64,000 bases of DNA from Euptelea pleiosperma (taxonomy: Eukaryota; Streptophyta; Magnoliopsida; Ranunculales; Eupteleaceae), in contig CM068541.1 in assembly GCA_035048495.1 (NCBI GenBank), forward strand, positions 17,181,929 to 17,245,928, read 5' to 3'. The position numbers were made by a program, and so were the translations under genes. How positions within the stretch are numbered: the first letter of the stretch is position 1; each line of letters begins with the position of its first letter. The notes below the pieces were generated by a model, which saw only the letters and a list, made by a program, of their open reading frames with translations, had not been told where the DNA came from and ran no database searches. This document shows, piece after piece, positions 36,220-50,300 of this stretch.

Positions 36220-38767
36220 GACAGCACCTATGATGCAAGGAATAATGGACTTACATCACGAAATCTTTTTCTTCCTCATTTTAATTTTGGTTTTTGTATC
36301 TGGGATGTTGGTTCACGCTTTATGGTATTTCCACTATCAAACTAATCCAATCCCGCAGCCGGAAAGTCTGACCGAAGGCTGAAAGCTGAAAGTTGAAGGG
36401 ACGATATAGTGGGAGTAACTGACTGACTAGAGCCATTTGTGGCTATTAGTTGCTCTATCTCTTTCAAATTAGCCCCTCTGCTTCTAGGCCCTTGAGTCCC
36501 AGTTTTGGGGCTGGGAGAGAAAGTGCCACGGGTGGCCCAAAGTAAGGCCAAGGCAGCTCGGGATTGCTCCCCCCCAGTGGGAAGCGGGTGAGAGGTATGA
36601 GCCACCTGGCTGGAGCCGGATCCTGAGCCGCTAGGGACAACCATTGCCTGTATAAGGCCACCTCGTTTTCTACAAGAGATCGGGGGACATGTTCACCCGA
36701 GCCTCCCCTGGGGGGCCAGCCTCACAACTATACACTTAAAGGTCAAGAGAGCTAGAACTCTCTCTAGAACTCTTAGGTCGAAAGAAGAAAGCGATGTGAG
36801 ACTAATGATCAAGAGAACTAACTCTATTCTGTGATCGAGAGACCTAAAACTCTCTAAACGTAATGAGTTTGCTCAACTGCTCCTTGTAATTCTTCTAGAG
36901 TCAATGTTTCTGGAAGGAAGTTAAAGAACAATTCCTTATGCTTGGGGGAAGTCTTAAACAACTCAAAAACAGAGATCCGAGCTGGTAGCTTGCTGAGATG
37001 ACCAAGGACTACTATCGAGATTCGTCATACCATATTTCCTAGTATCATGCCGATGTTCATTGCTATACCATCATTTGTTCTGTTATACTCAATGGACGAG
37101 GTAGTAGCAGATCCAGCCATTACTAGCTTCTCTTCTCGATGTTGCCATTTGGTATTTTCGAAGGGTCCGCAAAAATGCTTATAGATGGTAGATAACAACA
37201 GGGTGATACATGTGTAGATTATTTTCCCACAATTATCCAGTGCCGGTGTGCCATCAGGATTCTGGGCAAACGAGTTCTTTAAGGCTTCCTTTGTTGGATT
37301 TGGTATGGTTGCGCCCGCCCCGCTCAACTCGTCCTGTAACTTCCTCCATGACTCTTCCTCACTAAGGGAAAGGGCTGAAGAGAATGGAAGGTATGAGATG
37401 AGTTCTTAAACTAGAAGTCATTCAGTGCCTACCCCCCGACCCTGGGGTAGGGGGAAGTCGTCTTTAGGACAAGCTTTATTCAAGTCTATAAAATCAACAC
37501 ATACTCTGATTTGCCCGTTCCTAGTCGTCATGGGAAAGAAAGGCAGAAATAAGAAAGAGATTATTCCCCTAGAGCTTGCTCAGTACTTTCTTTAAGAATA
37601 GATATGGTACTTTCTATAGGGTTATATTATGATGTATACGATGGGATATAGTTGAAGAAGAAGAAAACTGGTTGAGCATATTTTGTTTGATTGATCTTGC
37701 CACTTAGAATTGGTAGGTAGGTCTGTCTTTCTCTGGATCCCGCTAAGCTGAAAGACATGAGACATAAATATCAAATATATTAGATTAGATCTAGACTTGG
37801 CTCTTGAAAGCTCATGTGACCGGAGGTGGGAAGATATGGGCTGGAAAAGCACGTTAATAATAACCGCACGTCCTTATGCCCCGAGTGCTCAGCTTCGTGC
37901 CAGGCCAGGCCCCTCTATTTAATAAGAAGAATGATGAGCCTCTCTCCGTGAATGAGGGATTTTAAGAATCTTTAGTTGTTGTTCAGAGCTGCATTTGAAC
38001 TTGCGACCGGGTTGACTTGAAACCCATCACAAGAACCAGTCTTATATAACGTATGCCTTCCCTTCTTTCTTTCTTTATTGTACATCTCTTCCGACTGGGG
38101 AGGTAATTGGTTCTTGCACTTGTATATGTGGATGACATCATAGTCACTGGGAGTGATGATCACAGCATTGCTCAACTTAAGGAGCATATGAAGAATAAGA
38201 AATTAAGGATTTTGGTAACCCTAAGTATTTTCTGAGAACAGAAGTGGCTAGATCAAGGAAAGGAATAGTCTTGAATCAGGGGGAAACGTCGAGTCCCCGT
38301 GGATGGAATTGAAAGAATCATTTCTTTCAGGCATACAATCCCTTTTTTATAGGTTGAGGGGGCTAGAGTTGTGGGGGTACTAGGTTTCTGGTAGGTTGAA
38401 ATCCCTTTAATTACTTCTCTTTGGGTAGACAGCAGGGACCAAAATTGGCTAACACCCAACAGCCAACGAGCTTCCCTATGGTGGCCGGGAGTGACTAAAC
38501 CAATTACCTTTGCTCCACTCTGACCGAACCCTTGATGGAATAGAATGACTTGGTGGGTAGAAGCACCGAATGGTCGGAGGGACATGGGCTATTGCCCTTT
38601 CATTCCTATTCGTTTTTATGATGTTCCATATTCAAATAGCGGATACCCACGAAGAAGTATTGCGCTATTTACCAGTGACTAGTATTATTGGACTGATCCT
38701 TTGGTGGGAAATGTTCTTCATTTTAGATAATGAAACCATTCCATTACTATTAACAGCACAGAAATAG
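36220..38767. other. Mitochondrial-derived block, unit 2 copy
   Basis: Counterpart of 17683-20230: cox2 fragment at 36220-36358, gypsy RT relic at 37442-37543 (minus), copia RT relic at 38116-38279, nad6 fragment at 38588-38767. A TGA before the nad6 piece in unit 1 is TGG here, so a 65-codon frame opens at 38570. This is chance, not restoration of a gene. Confidence 0.75.
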
Positions 38768-38964
38768 GCAAACACAAGCTAGAAATCCCAACCCATCACA
38801 AATGGGATTTGAGTGTTGTTGAGTGAGCCCTATTACTTAAAGGCTTTTTAGCACTATATTCTTTCCAACCACGTTGAGGGTTTTCATCCTATGCCCACTA
38901 AAAACCCGATGACTCATTTTCAAAATGTCTAGTTTCCCTATCCTATCTATGATTAATGTGAATA

Positions 38965-39356
38965 GTAAAAACGACCGTTTAAATGGTTTTAACGGCCGTT
39001 GAAACGTTAACGCCACAAGCCCGTTTCCAATAAAACTCGTTTTGACGCTTTGAATTTAACGACCATTTTTTTCATTTCAACGGCCGTTAAAATCGTTTTA
39101 ATAGCCGTTAAATTCTGGAAATTCTGAAAAAAGGTTGTTAAATTCGTTAAATTCCATTTTTTTTTTAAAATTTTCGAATTTTGAATTTCAGCGCCATTTT
39201 TTCCATTTGTTTCCGTTAAAATCATTAAAATCTGTTAAAATCCATTTTTTTTCTATGTTTTCACTTTTGCCCCTGGCCGTTTCAATCCGTTTTAAAGGTT
39301 TTGTCGTTAACGCCCCCAGCCTGTTAAACCATTAAAACGGCCTCCTTTAAACCTTG
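38965..39356. mobile_element. Truncated hAT MITE, unit 2 copy
   Basis: Counterpart of 20428-20819. Confidence 0.6.
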
Positions 39357-39526
39357 GTATGTATATACAACTGAAAGGATTTTCAATATATAAAATATAA
39401 AAGCAGTGTGACCAAAGGTGAATTCCCACACGTCTGCGTGGTTTGGCCAAACATCCATTCGGTCATAGTCCTCTAAGAGTGTGCCACATGGCTCAAATTG
39501 TGTCCTGTAACGGGAGCCCATCATTG

Positions 39527-40259
39527 TAGGGTGGTGCTGCAACATGAACGGGCTCAGCCCGAGCCCGACGGGTTGAACCCAACGTTAGGGTTGGGTTGGG
39601 TTAGCTATTTCAGAACTTGGGTTGGGCTTGGGCCGGATTTTTGGTAACCCGATCAAATTGGGTTGGGCTAGGGTTGAGGCTCGGCCCAACCCGACCCAAC
39701 CCGAGCCCGGCATACAAACTACATATATGTATTAGTATACCGACAAATAACTAAACTACATTTTGGCAAATGCAGCTACCCATAAATGTTTGTCCTCAAA
39801 AACTACAACCCTGGTGTGAGATTACAAAATGTCCTTGAAACTACGTTTTGATATTTTATGTGATCGGTTGATATTGAAAATATAATGTTTTCTTTGAAGA
39901 TTATTTTTGATTATTTATTTACTAACTTTTATCATGCATTTAAGTTAATAAACTTTTCTCTTATTATGAAAATATCATGTTTTCTTTTATGAGGTAATGG
40001 AATTTAATGGTTAGCATAACGGTTATTGTATTGATGATTAATAAATTATTTTAATATGAAAAAAAATTAGCAATCTTTGGAATCTACAAAAAAATTAAGA
40101 AATTGACCAACCCGACCAACCCGAATAACCCTATCGGGTTGGGTCGGAAAATCTCGGCCCGACCTTAGGTTGGGTTGGGTTAGGGTTCACAGCCTTTATG
40201 GTTGGGTTGGGCTAGGGTTGACCTCCAACCTGACCCAACCCGCCCGAGTTGCAGCCCTA
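39527..40259. mobile_element. GGGTTGGG-arm MITE, unit 2 copy
   Basis: Counterpart of 20990-21722. Confidence 0.55.
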
Positions 40260-40670
40260 CTCGAAATATTAATGAAAAGAGAATTCTCATTAGGTGGGTC
40301 GCGCAAGAAAAAATTTGCTGGTCCCCGTCCAAATATTTGACACGTACCCTTTGTTAACCACCCTTAACAAATTAACCAAGGGGTTAACATGGGTTGGGTT
40401 TAGGCCTTGAAGTACGTGTATGACATTTGGGCAGGGGGACCTTCAAATTTTGAAGGAACCCCGGACCAAGGAATTATTTCTCGGTAGGTCGCACAGTCCC
40501 ACGATAATGGTGGTCTCAACTCTCACAGCCTGAACACACACAATAACTACGTAGACTGTACCAGACAAGCCACTTCCCCAAAAGAGTAAAACTTCGCAGA
40601 CCAACGTCAACGATTTCAATAGTAAACATTAATTGTCTTTGACTTTCTACCGTAAATTAGTAGTCCAAAC

Positions 40671-41104
40671 CAAGGTTTTAAAAAACGGCCGTTATAACAA
40701 AAATGACGGCCGTTATAATGGATTCGGACCTCCCCCGTTACGTTACGTAACATTAAAACGCCCAGAAAATAACAGCCATTATTTTCGTTATAATGGCCGT
40801 TATTTTTCCGTTATAACAAAAATAACGATCGTTATTTTTAGGAAAAAATTGTGAAAAAAACTGCCATTTTTTCATTTTTTCTGTTATATTCTATTTTTTT
40901 CCATTATTTTTCATTTTTAAAATTTTGAAATTCAAATTTCAAATTTCAAAATTTGAATTGCAGCGCCATTTTTTCTATTTTTTTTTCTTTATTTCCGTTA
41001 TTTTCCTGTTATTTTACATTTGCCCCTAAGCGTTTTATTCGTTATAAAAAACGGTAACATCCTCAATCTGTTATACCATTATAACGGCCCCCCTTTAAAC
41101 CTTG
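40671..41104. mobile_element. hAT MITE, unit 3 copy
   Basis: Counterpart of 2796-3230, same ends and TSD. Confidence 0.85.
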
Positions 41105-41892
41105 GTCCAAACTCACTCCTATAAAATATATAGAAAGATACCTCTATAATAAAACAGGGAAGTTGTCTACCTACTTGTACCCCACTCTTATAGGTTTCAA
41201 CAAAGAAGGGTCGAGATCTTATCTCGTTACTGGACAGTAGATCTCAGCCACTTACACTCCGCTTTGGCAAATGCTTTGTCAGAGAGTGTGTACGGGCCAT
41301 CTACTAGTCTATTACAACTCACAAAGAATTGGTACAAATCTACACCCAATTCTTGGGTTGGATTTTTACATTGAGATCACGTACAAAAAGTTTCAGTCCA
41401 TTCTTGGATTGGACTTTGGATACTGCACAAGTGCATGGATGTCAATCCATTAGAGGATCTCAACCTTTGATATATTATCTTTATAAATTTAAAACCAAAA
41501 GAAAAAAGAAAGATAAATCAATCTAGTGGTTAGGAATCAAGAATGGTATTTGGACGTCTTAGGTGACGACAGTCAACCAATTAAAATTAGCCCTCATTAA
41601 TGAGTTGATGATGGACCACGTGGTACAATGATCTGGTCACCGTCATAAATTTCTATATTCTCTTAGTTGACTGGGGCACCACGACCAAAGATGCTACGCA
41701 AGCCATTACGTAGCAATTATTTAATTTCCTACAAGGGCCCCCTGAAGTGACATTTATTTTCAACCTTTGCCTCTCACTTCAATTTTTTCCCTTAAATTCC
41801 GCACTCAGCTTCCATTTTTCCAACTTCAGAACTTTGCCTTTTTGACCGCTCATTGACTTGCCACAATTTTCAAATTCGCCCTTCTAAAATAA

Positions 41893-42254
41893 GGGTCAGA
41901 CTCAAGGGACCCGCATTTCTGACCCCTTTTTTGACCCCCATCTTGGCATACCCACATAAAAGATGAATCAATGGCTGATTTTTGGTGAGGATGATCTCTA
42001 TGGTAAGGAGATCATCCTCACAAAAATTCAAATCATTCGGATATTCATAGATTGGTTTAGAAGTTAAAGAGTTATGGACCGTCAATTTTCACCGTGTAAC
42101 TTGAAAACCACATTTAACGGGGTTAGAAATTTTAGAATGGGATGATTTTTTGTTGGGGTTATCTATATAGTGAGGAGATCATCCTCACCAAAAATCAGCC
42201 ATTGATTCATTTTCTGTGAGGGTACACCAAGGTGTTGGTCACCGAACCCGACCC
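41893..42254. mobile_element. Foldback MITE, unit 3 copy
   Basis: Counterpart of 23357-23719. Confidence 0.6.
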
Positions 42255-43706
42255 TTCCTACAATCCTGATCAGCCTTTAATTTTGGCCTGCGGCCTCCTT
42301 GAGGCATGGCCAAGCCCGAGGCCTGGCCCAAAATCAGTCCAAAGCAGCCCAGCCCAGGCCGGCCCGAACACAACGGTTAGAATTCATTCCATGAAAATGC
42401 TTGAATCAACACCTGAGTAGTAAGTACCCAATGGCAAGAAATACCCTGTTAAAAATGCTTGAATCCAACGGCTTTAAATCACCAATCGGTGCTGATGTTT
42501 GATGTGTAGGTCCACTTAGAGGTAGGCGAATATTCGGCTCAATGGGTCCCACAGAGTTGCCATGCGGCATTTTTCAGTGGGAGCAAAAATTCCCACCTCC
42601 ATACGAAATGGAATTTCACAAAAACTGGGAAACAATTATGATGTCTACTTACTCCCTTTACCCTTAACGCATTGTAAATCGAGCACCTCTTTGGCACCAT
42701 ACTGGAGGAAGGTACTCTGTTTCTGATTCCGCTTTTGCTCAATGACATTTTGATAAAAAAAAAATGCTCATCCGCGACTCAGTAATATCAGATGCACCTG
42801 GAAAAACATGTTTTCACTGTTTTCAAAAAGTTAGAATTTTATAAATTAAAAAAAAAAAAAATACCCTATGGGAACTAGTCCCAAATAGGACGACTTGGAA
42901 CTAGTAAGACCATGAACACAGGTTCCAGTTCTTGGTACACTAGTACCTGGACCAAATTCGACTCATGTATATAGTAGGACTAAAGATGCCTAGTTTTTCT
43001 TTTTCTAAATTTAGTATGAACATCATTTTATTTATCTGAGGACCACCATGCCTTCTCAGTCTTCATTCATCCTCGGAGCGTCCAACTCGAGTCTGCCTGG
43101 CCAAAATATCTCATGCTCCGCCTTTATGCACCAATATCCGAGTTCCCACATGGTCGGCCTTCCTTGACCGGATTCTACACTAATTGGCCTCTATCAGGCC
43201 AAGGTGTCCTCTACTCGGCCTTCAACTGGCCGAGGTATACCCTGTTCGTTCCTTTATGTTCTCGGCAAATGATTATCCTTGGCATGGGTTGTGACGAGAA
43301 CTATGGATTCAACGTGTCACCATCTTGACACACTACGTGTCAGTCCTAAATCTAGTACCCACACTTGCCACCCTCTTGGGGATTGTGTGGATCGCGATGC
43401 GTGGTTCTCGAGAAATACCACATGTCGCATATCCAACAGTCCTTGCAATGGCGCCTTTGAAATCAGTACCCTATTAAATGTTCTTGCCATTCGTCGGTCG
43501 TTTACTGGCTCCCCTAAGCAGAGCATCCAAAATGTCTCTTCGGTCATGTCCTTTATTAAATGTTTCGCCACTATCTATTTGGCTCTCATGAGCTGCGTGT
43601 CGGAAATGTCTTCCATTCTTGTACTCCTTTCCCACCTTTCGTTGGGTCATTTAATAAGTGACCCCCATTCATTTAAAAGGTCACACCTCCTCAATATATA
43701 TATATG
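42255..43706. other. Unassigned block, unit 3 copy
   Basis: Counterpart of 4400-5848 and 23720-25170; no gene is supported. Confidence 0.4.
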
Positions 43707-43841
43707 GAAAATAACGGAAATAACGGCCTTTTTTCACAAAATTTTTCAGAAAATAATGGTCGTTATTTTCGTTATAACGGAAAATAATGACGGTACATAA
43801 ACGTAAAGGGGAGGTCTGAATCTGTCTTTTTTTACACCACG
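43707..43841. mobile_element. hAT MITE remnant, unit 3 copy
   Basis: Counterpart of 25171-25305, with the same truncation point as unit 2. Confidence 0.7.
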
Positions 43842-44336
43842 TTTCTATATACTTTTGATTTTCAGGGGGTGTTGCAAAAATACCATAAAGAAGCTATGGT
43901 CCTGTTTGCTTCGTGCAACTGCTTTTCAAAAACCAACTATGGTCCTGTTTTAAGAGCAAAAAGTTACCATAAAGAAGCTAGAAGAACGAGACCTAAACCA
44001 ACCATCGCAGGCTGCAATATTGTGTTTCGAACAAGCCCTTAAATAAACCTGTTTAGTCTTTTTTCCTTTTTAACTTATTTGTACGTTCAAAACTTGTTTA
44101 ATTATGTCAAAAAAAAGACACCTTTCAATATGTAACGAAATGCGTAATGGCACATGAAACGAGATGAATAATGGTGCAATGACATACTTTTCCACAACTG
44201 TCAAGTTCAACTTACTAGAGAAGGACTCGGTAGATTTGATGCAAGAACAATTGCAGTACAGAATTTAATGACAACTTGACAACTTTGATGACGACAACAA
44301 AGACCATGATAAGTAATAGTGAAAGTCAAGATGATA

Positions 44337-47300
44337 TCAAAGTTTATGTAAGATAACCTGAGCACCATGTTGTGGTTGAAGAGTTACAATACTGTAAGGA
44401 GCATGGGCATAGGTGGACGAAAGCTCGAATGAGAAATGTTGTAGAATCATGGACAAAGCCATCTTTGCTTCGATCAAAGCAAAGGTTTGCCCAATGCAAA
44501 TTCTTGGGCCCCAACCAAATGGAAAGAATGAGACTTGATTCTTTGTTGCCTTTGAAACTCCTTCCGAGAATCTCTCTGGTTTGAATTCTTCTGCATCTTC
44601 ACCCCAAAGTTCCCGATCATGATGAATGACTAGTGTTGGCAATAAGAGCTGTACTCCTGATGGCAGAGTAATTTCTCCTAGTTTCATCTTCTTGTAAGTA
44701 CACCGACCAAGCATAACTACTGGTGGGTATAATCTAAGGACCTCATACAGAATCATAGTTACCTGCAGTGAAAGTTTTATAATTTTTTTAATATTGTGTC
44801 TACATCAAGTGTTATGAATATCTACCGAATCACAAGTGCCAAAGGTATACAAGCAATACTCACAATTTTTAGGTGGTTTAACCGATCGAAATCCGGTTTG
44901 CTTTTCCCAAAGACTTGCAAGACCTCTTCTCGGGCCCGCAGTTGCCACTCTGGATGCATACTCAATACAACCATTGTCCACACAAGCAATACCGATGTTG
45001 TCTCCTGCCCAGCAAAGTAGAAGAGCTTGCATTCCTCTATAACCTCATCAATACTCATTCCGACTTTCTTGGAGTTGTCATGTTCTTGAATTTGTTTAAA
45101 ATTGGATTCCATTAGCAAGGCCAATAAGTCATCGTTATTGCCCTCTCCTATTTTATTTGCCCTCTCTCTCTTATTGATGATGCTCCTTAGCAGACCTCGA
45201 ACTTCATCGTCAATTTTCTTTATCCTATTGTTTCTTTTTGTGGGCAGAAACCTGCACACAAATGATATTGGTGAAGGCAAAGAAGCTGAAGGATAAGGAA
45301 ATTTATCATTTAGATCTCTCTTCTTTCACCCTTTTTCTTCCTTGTAAAAATGTAGACATAAAATTGAAACGAAACTAGCTTCATCCAAGAATCAACCCCA
45401 GGAACCTATAACACATCAATGGTTCTTTATTCCAGACATGAGAAATTGAAATTCAATGCATTTTTAAGGAATACACACAAATAATGAGCCTTCTGCTAAC
45501 TCTACGAATAAAGAAACCATCTTTTATTGCCACAATACTAACGATCAAATCAAATCCCAGATCTTAGTAGAAGGAAATTTAATTGGGTTTTAACCATGTG
45601 GTCTCATTCGAGATATAGAACTTTGGTGAAAGGGTATGGTTATTGAAGAAAAAATCATTAGACATTGTCAGGAAATCATTGACCATAGAGATTAGCAATT
45701 GCAATTTTAATACAATGAGATTAGCAATTGCAATTTTAATACAATAAGGTATTTTGCAACACTCTCTTTTCCTCAATATTAATGTAGATTACTGGAGCTA
45801 TAAGTAACGACGTCAATTTTCTTATAATAGGGAATAGCTAAACTATTGAAACTAGAGTCTTAACCAATGCGAAAATCAGTAACCAATGTGAAAATCAATT
45901 GAGCTCAATCAGAAAGCATACCTAAAACCCGGGATAAATAAGTATTGAGCAACTTGGTAAAGATGCTCAACCTGTTCATTTTGGAGTTGGAATATTCGTC
46001 TCCCTTCTTCATAGCTGCTACCAAATGCTGTCCGAGAGATGACGTCTCCGGTGAAATTTTGGAGTTCGGGCCACACATTCAATTCACATGACCCCTCTGA
46101 CGCAACCAACTTATGCCATTTGCTTACCAACTCACTACAACTAGTATAAAATGCAGGTAACATCCGCTATAGCAAGTACCAATGAAAAAATAAAGCAATA
46201 TCAGCATAATGTTAAGCGTTAAAAGGTACAATTATATGTGACGGAGAAAAATGATGATTACCATGACATATAATTTTATTTTCTAGTTCATTTTCCATCT
46301 TGTTTCTTCATAAAATTTATAGATTTATTTCCTAGTAAATGTTAATAAAATTTCAGGTGTGTTCTTACATCTAATTGTTTGAAATAAGATGATGATAAAA
46401 AACAACCTTTAACTTCTCCTGATGGAAGGCTGGTTTGATAATCCTTCTATGTTTGGCCCATTGTTCACCTTCATAGTGTGCAAGCCCAGTTGCTAACAAC
46501 TTGGTGAGTGGGTCTGGTTTGGGCTTGGCAAAGTGGCCAAACTTATTGGACAAAACATCTCTTATGAGTTCTGGATCTATGATGTTCACCGCAGGAGTTT
46601 CTCCAAGCCAAATAATAGATATCTTTCCTGCAATTTTCAATCAGTTACAAATTCACTTGTTAAAGGGACTGATGGTAAAGAGCTCATCAATTAAATTTTT
46701 TTTCAGGAATCTTTGAAATACCCCCTTACAATTTGAAAAAACTGACATACCAGGGCTATGACTTGGTCCACTATCATTTGACCTGAGTTGACCACCAAAG
46801 TTTCAATTGACGGATGAAAATTCCCTTATCTTCAACCTTGGAGCAAGGGTTTGGGCACCCTTGGATTGGTTGCTGGTGATGGGCGACTAACCCATTGGAA
46901 TCTCTTGGCCCGCCATCCACCACAGCCATTTGATTTGGGGTTTGGATTTTAGCTCAAACCCTTATTCTGATGATGAAGACAAGGGCATTTAAGTCCTTTA
47001 ATTAAAACTTTGGTGGTCAACTCGAGTCAACATTGGTCAAATGATTGTGGACCAAGTCATAGGGGGTATGTCAATGTTTTTATATTGTAGGGTGGGTATT
47101 TCAAATTTCAAAGATAACATAGGGGGTATGTCAAAATTTTCTAATTTTTCTTCGTAAATAACAAGACCATTGCTTGTGAACCTTAATCACTATCTAACAA
47201 GAACACGATACTTTGTGTTTTTTGCCGTGTTGGATACATCAGCACACGAACATTTGTGTCGACACATCCGGATCCGGACACGTATGGTCATGCCACATTT

Positions 47301-50300
47301 TATTTGAATAATTTTAATATACAATTGATTTCTAAAAGAAGGTTGATGTGTTCCATCCTCAATACAATACATTTTTAAACTTCTTAAACACAACTATAGT
47401 TCTATGATTTATGTAAATGTTATCTTTTACTTTACATATATTTATTTTCTTCTTTATTTAAAAAAAGGCTTCGGATTTAAATACAACTAAAATATGATAT
47501 TATAATATACATGTACAGGTGTTCACGTATCGGGCATTTTAAAGATGCTGTCTCAGATACGACAACACCTATGATGCAAGGAATAATGGACTTACATCAC
47601 GAAATCTTTTTCTTCCTCATTCTAATTTTGGTTTTCGTATCAGGGATGTTGGTTCATGCTTTATGGTATTTCCACTATCAAACTAATCCAATCCCGCAGC
47701 CGGAAAGTCTGACCGAAGGCTGAAAGCTGAAAGTTGAAGGGAAGATATAGTGGGAGTAACTGACTGACTAGAGCCATTTGTGGCTATTAGTTGCTCTGTC
47801 TCTTTCAAATTAGCCTCTCTGCTTCTAGCCCCTCGAGTCCCAGTCTCGGGGTTGGGAGAGAAAGTGCCATGGGTGGCCCAAAGTAAGGCCAAGGCAGCTC
47901 GGGATTGCTCCCCCCCCAGTGGGAAGCGGGTGAGCGGTATGAGCCACCTGGCTGGAGCCGGTTCCTGAGCCGCTAGGGGCAACCATTGCCTGTATAAGGC
48001 CACCTCGTTTTCTACAAGAGATCGGGGGACATGTTCACCTGAGCCTCCCCTGGGGGGCCAGCCTCACTACTATACACTTAAAGGTCAAGAGAGCTAGAAC
48101 TCTCTCTAGAACTCTTAGGTCGAAAGAAGAGAGCGAAGTGAGACTAATGATCGAGAGAACTAACTCTATTCTGTTATCGAGAGAACTAAAACTCTCTAAA
48201 CGTAATGAGTTTGCTCAACTGCTCCTTGTAATTCTTCTAGAGTCAATGTTTCTGGAAGGAAGTTAAAGAACAATTCCTTATGCTTGGGGGAAGTCTTAAA
48301 CAACTCAAAAACGGAGATCTGAGCTGGTAGCTTGCTGAGATGACCAAGGACTACTATCGAGATTCGTCATACCATATTTCCTAGTATCTTGCTGAGGTTC
48401 ATTGCTATACCATCATTTGTTCTGTTATACTCAATGGACGAGGTAGTAGTAGATCCAGCCATTACTAGCTTCTCTTCTCGATGTTGCCATTTGGTATTTT
48501 CGAAGGGTCTGCAAAAATGCTTATAGATGGTAGATAACAACAGGGTGATACATGTGTAGATTATTTTCCCTCAATTATCTAGTGCCGGTGTGCTATCAGG
48601 ATTCTGGGCAAACGAGTTCTTTAAGGCTTGCTTTGTTGGATTTGGTATGGTTGCGCTCGCCACGCTCAACTCGTCCTGTAACTTCCTTCATGACTCTTCC
48701 TCACTAATGGAAAGGGCTGAAGAGAAGGGAAGGTATGAGATGAGTTCTTAAACTAGAAGTCATTCAGTGCCTACCCCCCGACCCTGGGGTAGGGGGAAGT
48801 CGTCTTTAGGACAAGCTTTATTCAAGTCTATAAAATCAACACATACTCTGATTTGCCCGTTCCTAGTCATCATGGGAAAGAAAGGCAGAAATAAGAAAGA
48901 GATTATTCCCCTAGAGCTTGCTCAGTACTTTCTTTAAGAATAGATATGGTACTTTCTATAGGGTTATATTATGATGTATACGATGGGATATAGTTGAAGA
49001 AGAAGAAAACTGGTTGAGCATATTTTGTTTGATTGATCTTGCCACTTAGAATTGGTAGGTAGGTCTGTCTTTCTCTGGATCCCGCTGAGCTGAAAGACAT
49101 GAGACATAAATATCAAATATATTAGATTAGATCTAGACTTGGCTCTTGAAAGCTCATGTGACCGGAGGTGGGAAGATATGGGCTGGAAAAGCACGTTAAT
49201 AATAACCGCACGTCCTTATGCCCCGAGTGCTCAGCTTCGTGCCAGGCCAGGCCCCTCTATTTAATAAGAAGAATGATGAGCCTCTCTCCGTGAATGAGAG
49301 ATTTTAAGAATCTTTAGTCGTTGTTCAGAGCTCCATTTGAACTTGCGACCGGGTTGACTTGAAACCCATCACAAGAACCAGTCTTATATAACGTATGCCT
49401 TCCCCCCTTTCTTTCTTTATTGTACATCTCTTCCGACTGGGGAGGTAATTGGTTCTTGCACTTGTATATGTGGTTGACATCATAGTCACTGGGAGTGATG
49501 ATCACAGCATTGCTCAACTTAAGGAGCATCTGAAGAATAAGAAATTAAGGATTTTGGTAACCCTAAGTATTTTCTGAGAATAGAAGTGGCTAGATCAAGG
49601 AAAGGAATAGTCTTGAATCAGGGGGGAAACGTCGAGTCCCCGTGGATGGAATGGAAAGAATCATTTCTTTCCGGCATACAATCCCTTTTTTATAGGTTGA
49701 GGGGGCTGGAGTTGTAGGGGTACTAGGTTTCTGGTAGGTTGAAATCCCTTTAATTACTTCTCTTTGAGTAGACAGTAGGGACCAAAATTGGCTAACACCC
49801 AACAGCCAACGAGCTTCCCTATGGTGGCCGGGAGTGACTGAACCAATTACCTTTGCTCCACTCTGACCGACCCCTTGATGGAATAGAATGACTTGGTGGG
49901 TAGAAGCACCAAATGGTCGGAGGGACATGAGCTATTGCCCTTTCATTCCTATTCGTTGTTATGGTGTTCCATATTCAAATAGCGGATACCCACGAAGAAG
50001 TATTGCACTATTTACCAGTGACTGGTATTATTGGACTGATCCTTTGGTGGGAAATGTTCTTCATTTTAGATAATGAAACCATTCCATTACTATTAACAGC
50101 ACAGAAATAGGCAAACACAAGCTAGAAATCCCAACCCATCACAAATGGGATTTGAGTGTTGTTGAGTGAGCCCTATCACTTAAAGGCTTTTTAGCACTAT
50201 ATTCTTTCCAACCGGGTTGAGGCTCTTCATCCTATGCCCACTAAAAACCCGAAGACTCATTTTCAAAATGTCTAGTTTCCCTATCCTATCTATGATTAAT

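Larger units (their letters stand above)
22081..40616. repeat. Tandem segmental duplication, unit 2
   Basis: The second copy, offset 18537-18538 bp from unit 1 for most of its length. Its left part (to about 25788) shares variants with unit 3, including the truncated second hAT MITE. Its right part (from about 25833) shares variants and pseudogene lesions with unit 1. Both of its boundaries carry the same junction, cgatttcaatagt. Confidence 0.93.

Noticed and set aside
38570..38767. Intact small protein from the nad6 frame in unit 2
   Set aside because: It opens only because a stop changed to TGG; both ends of NAD6 are missing and the ATG lies outside nad6 homology.
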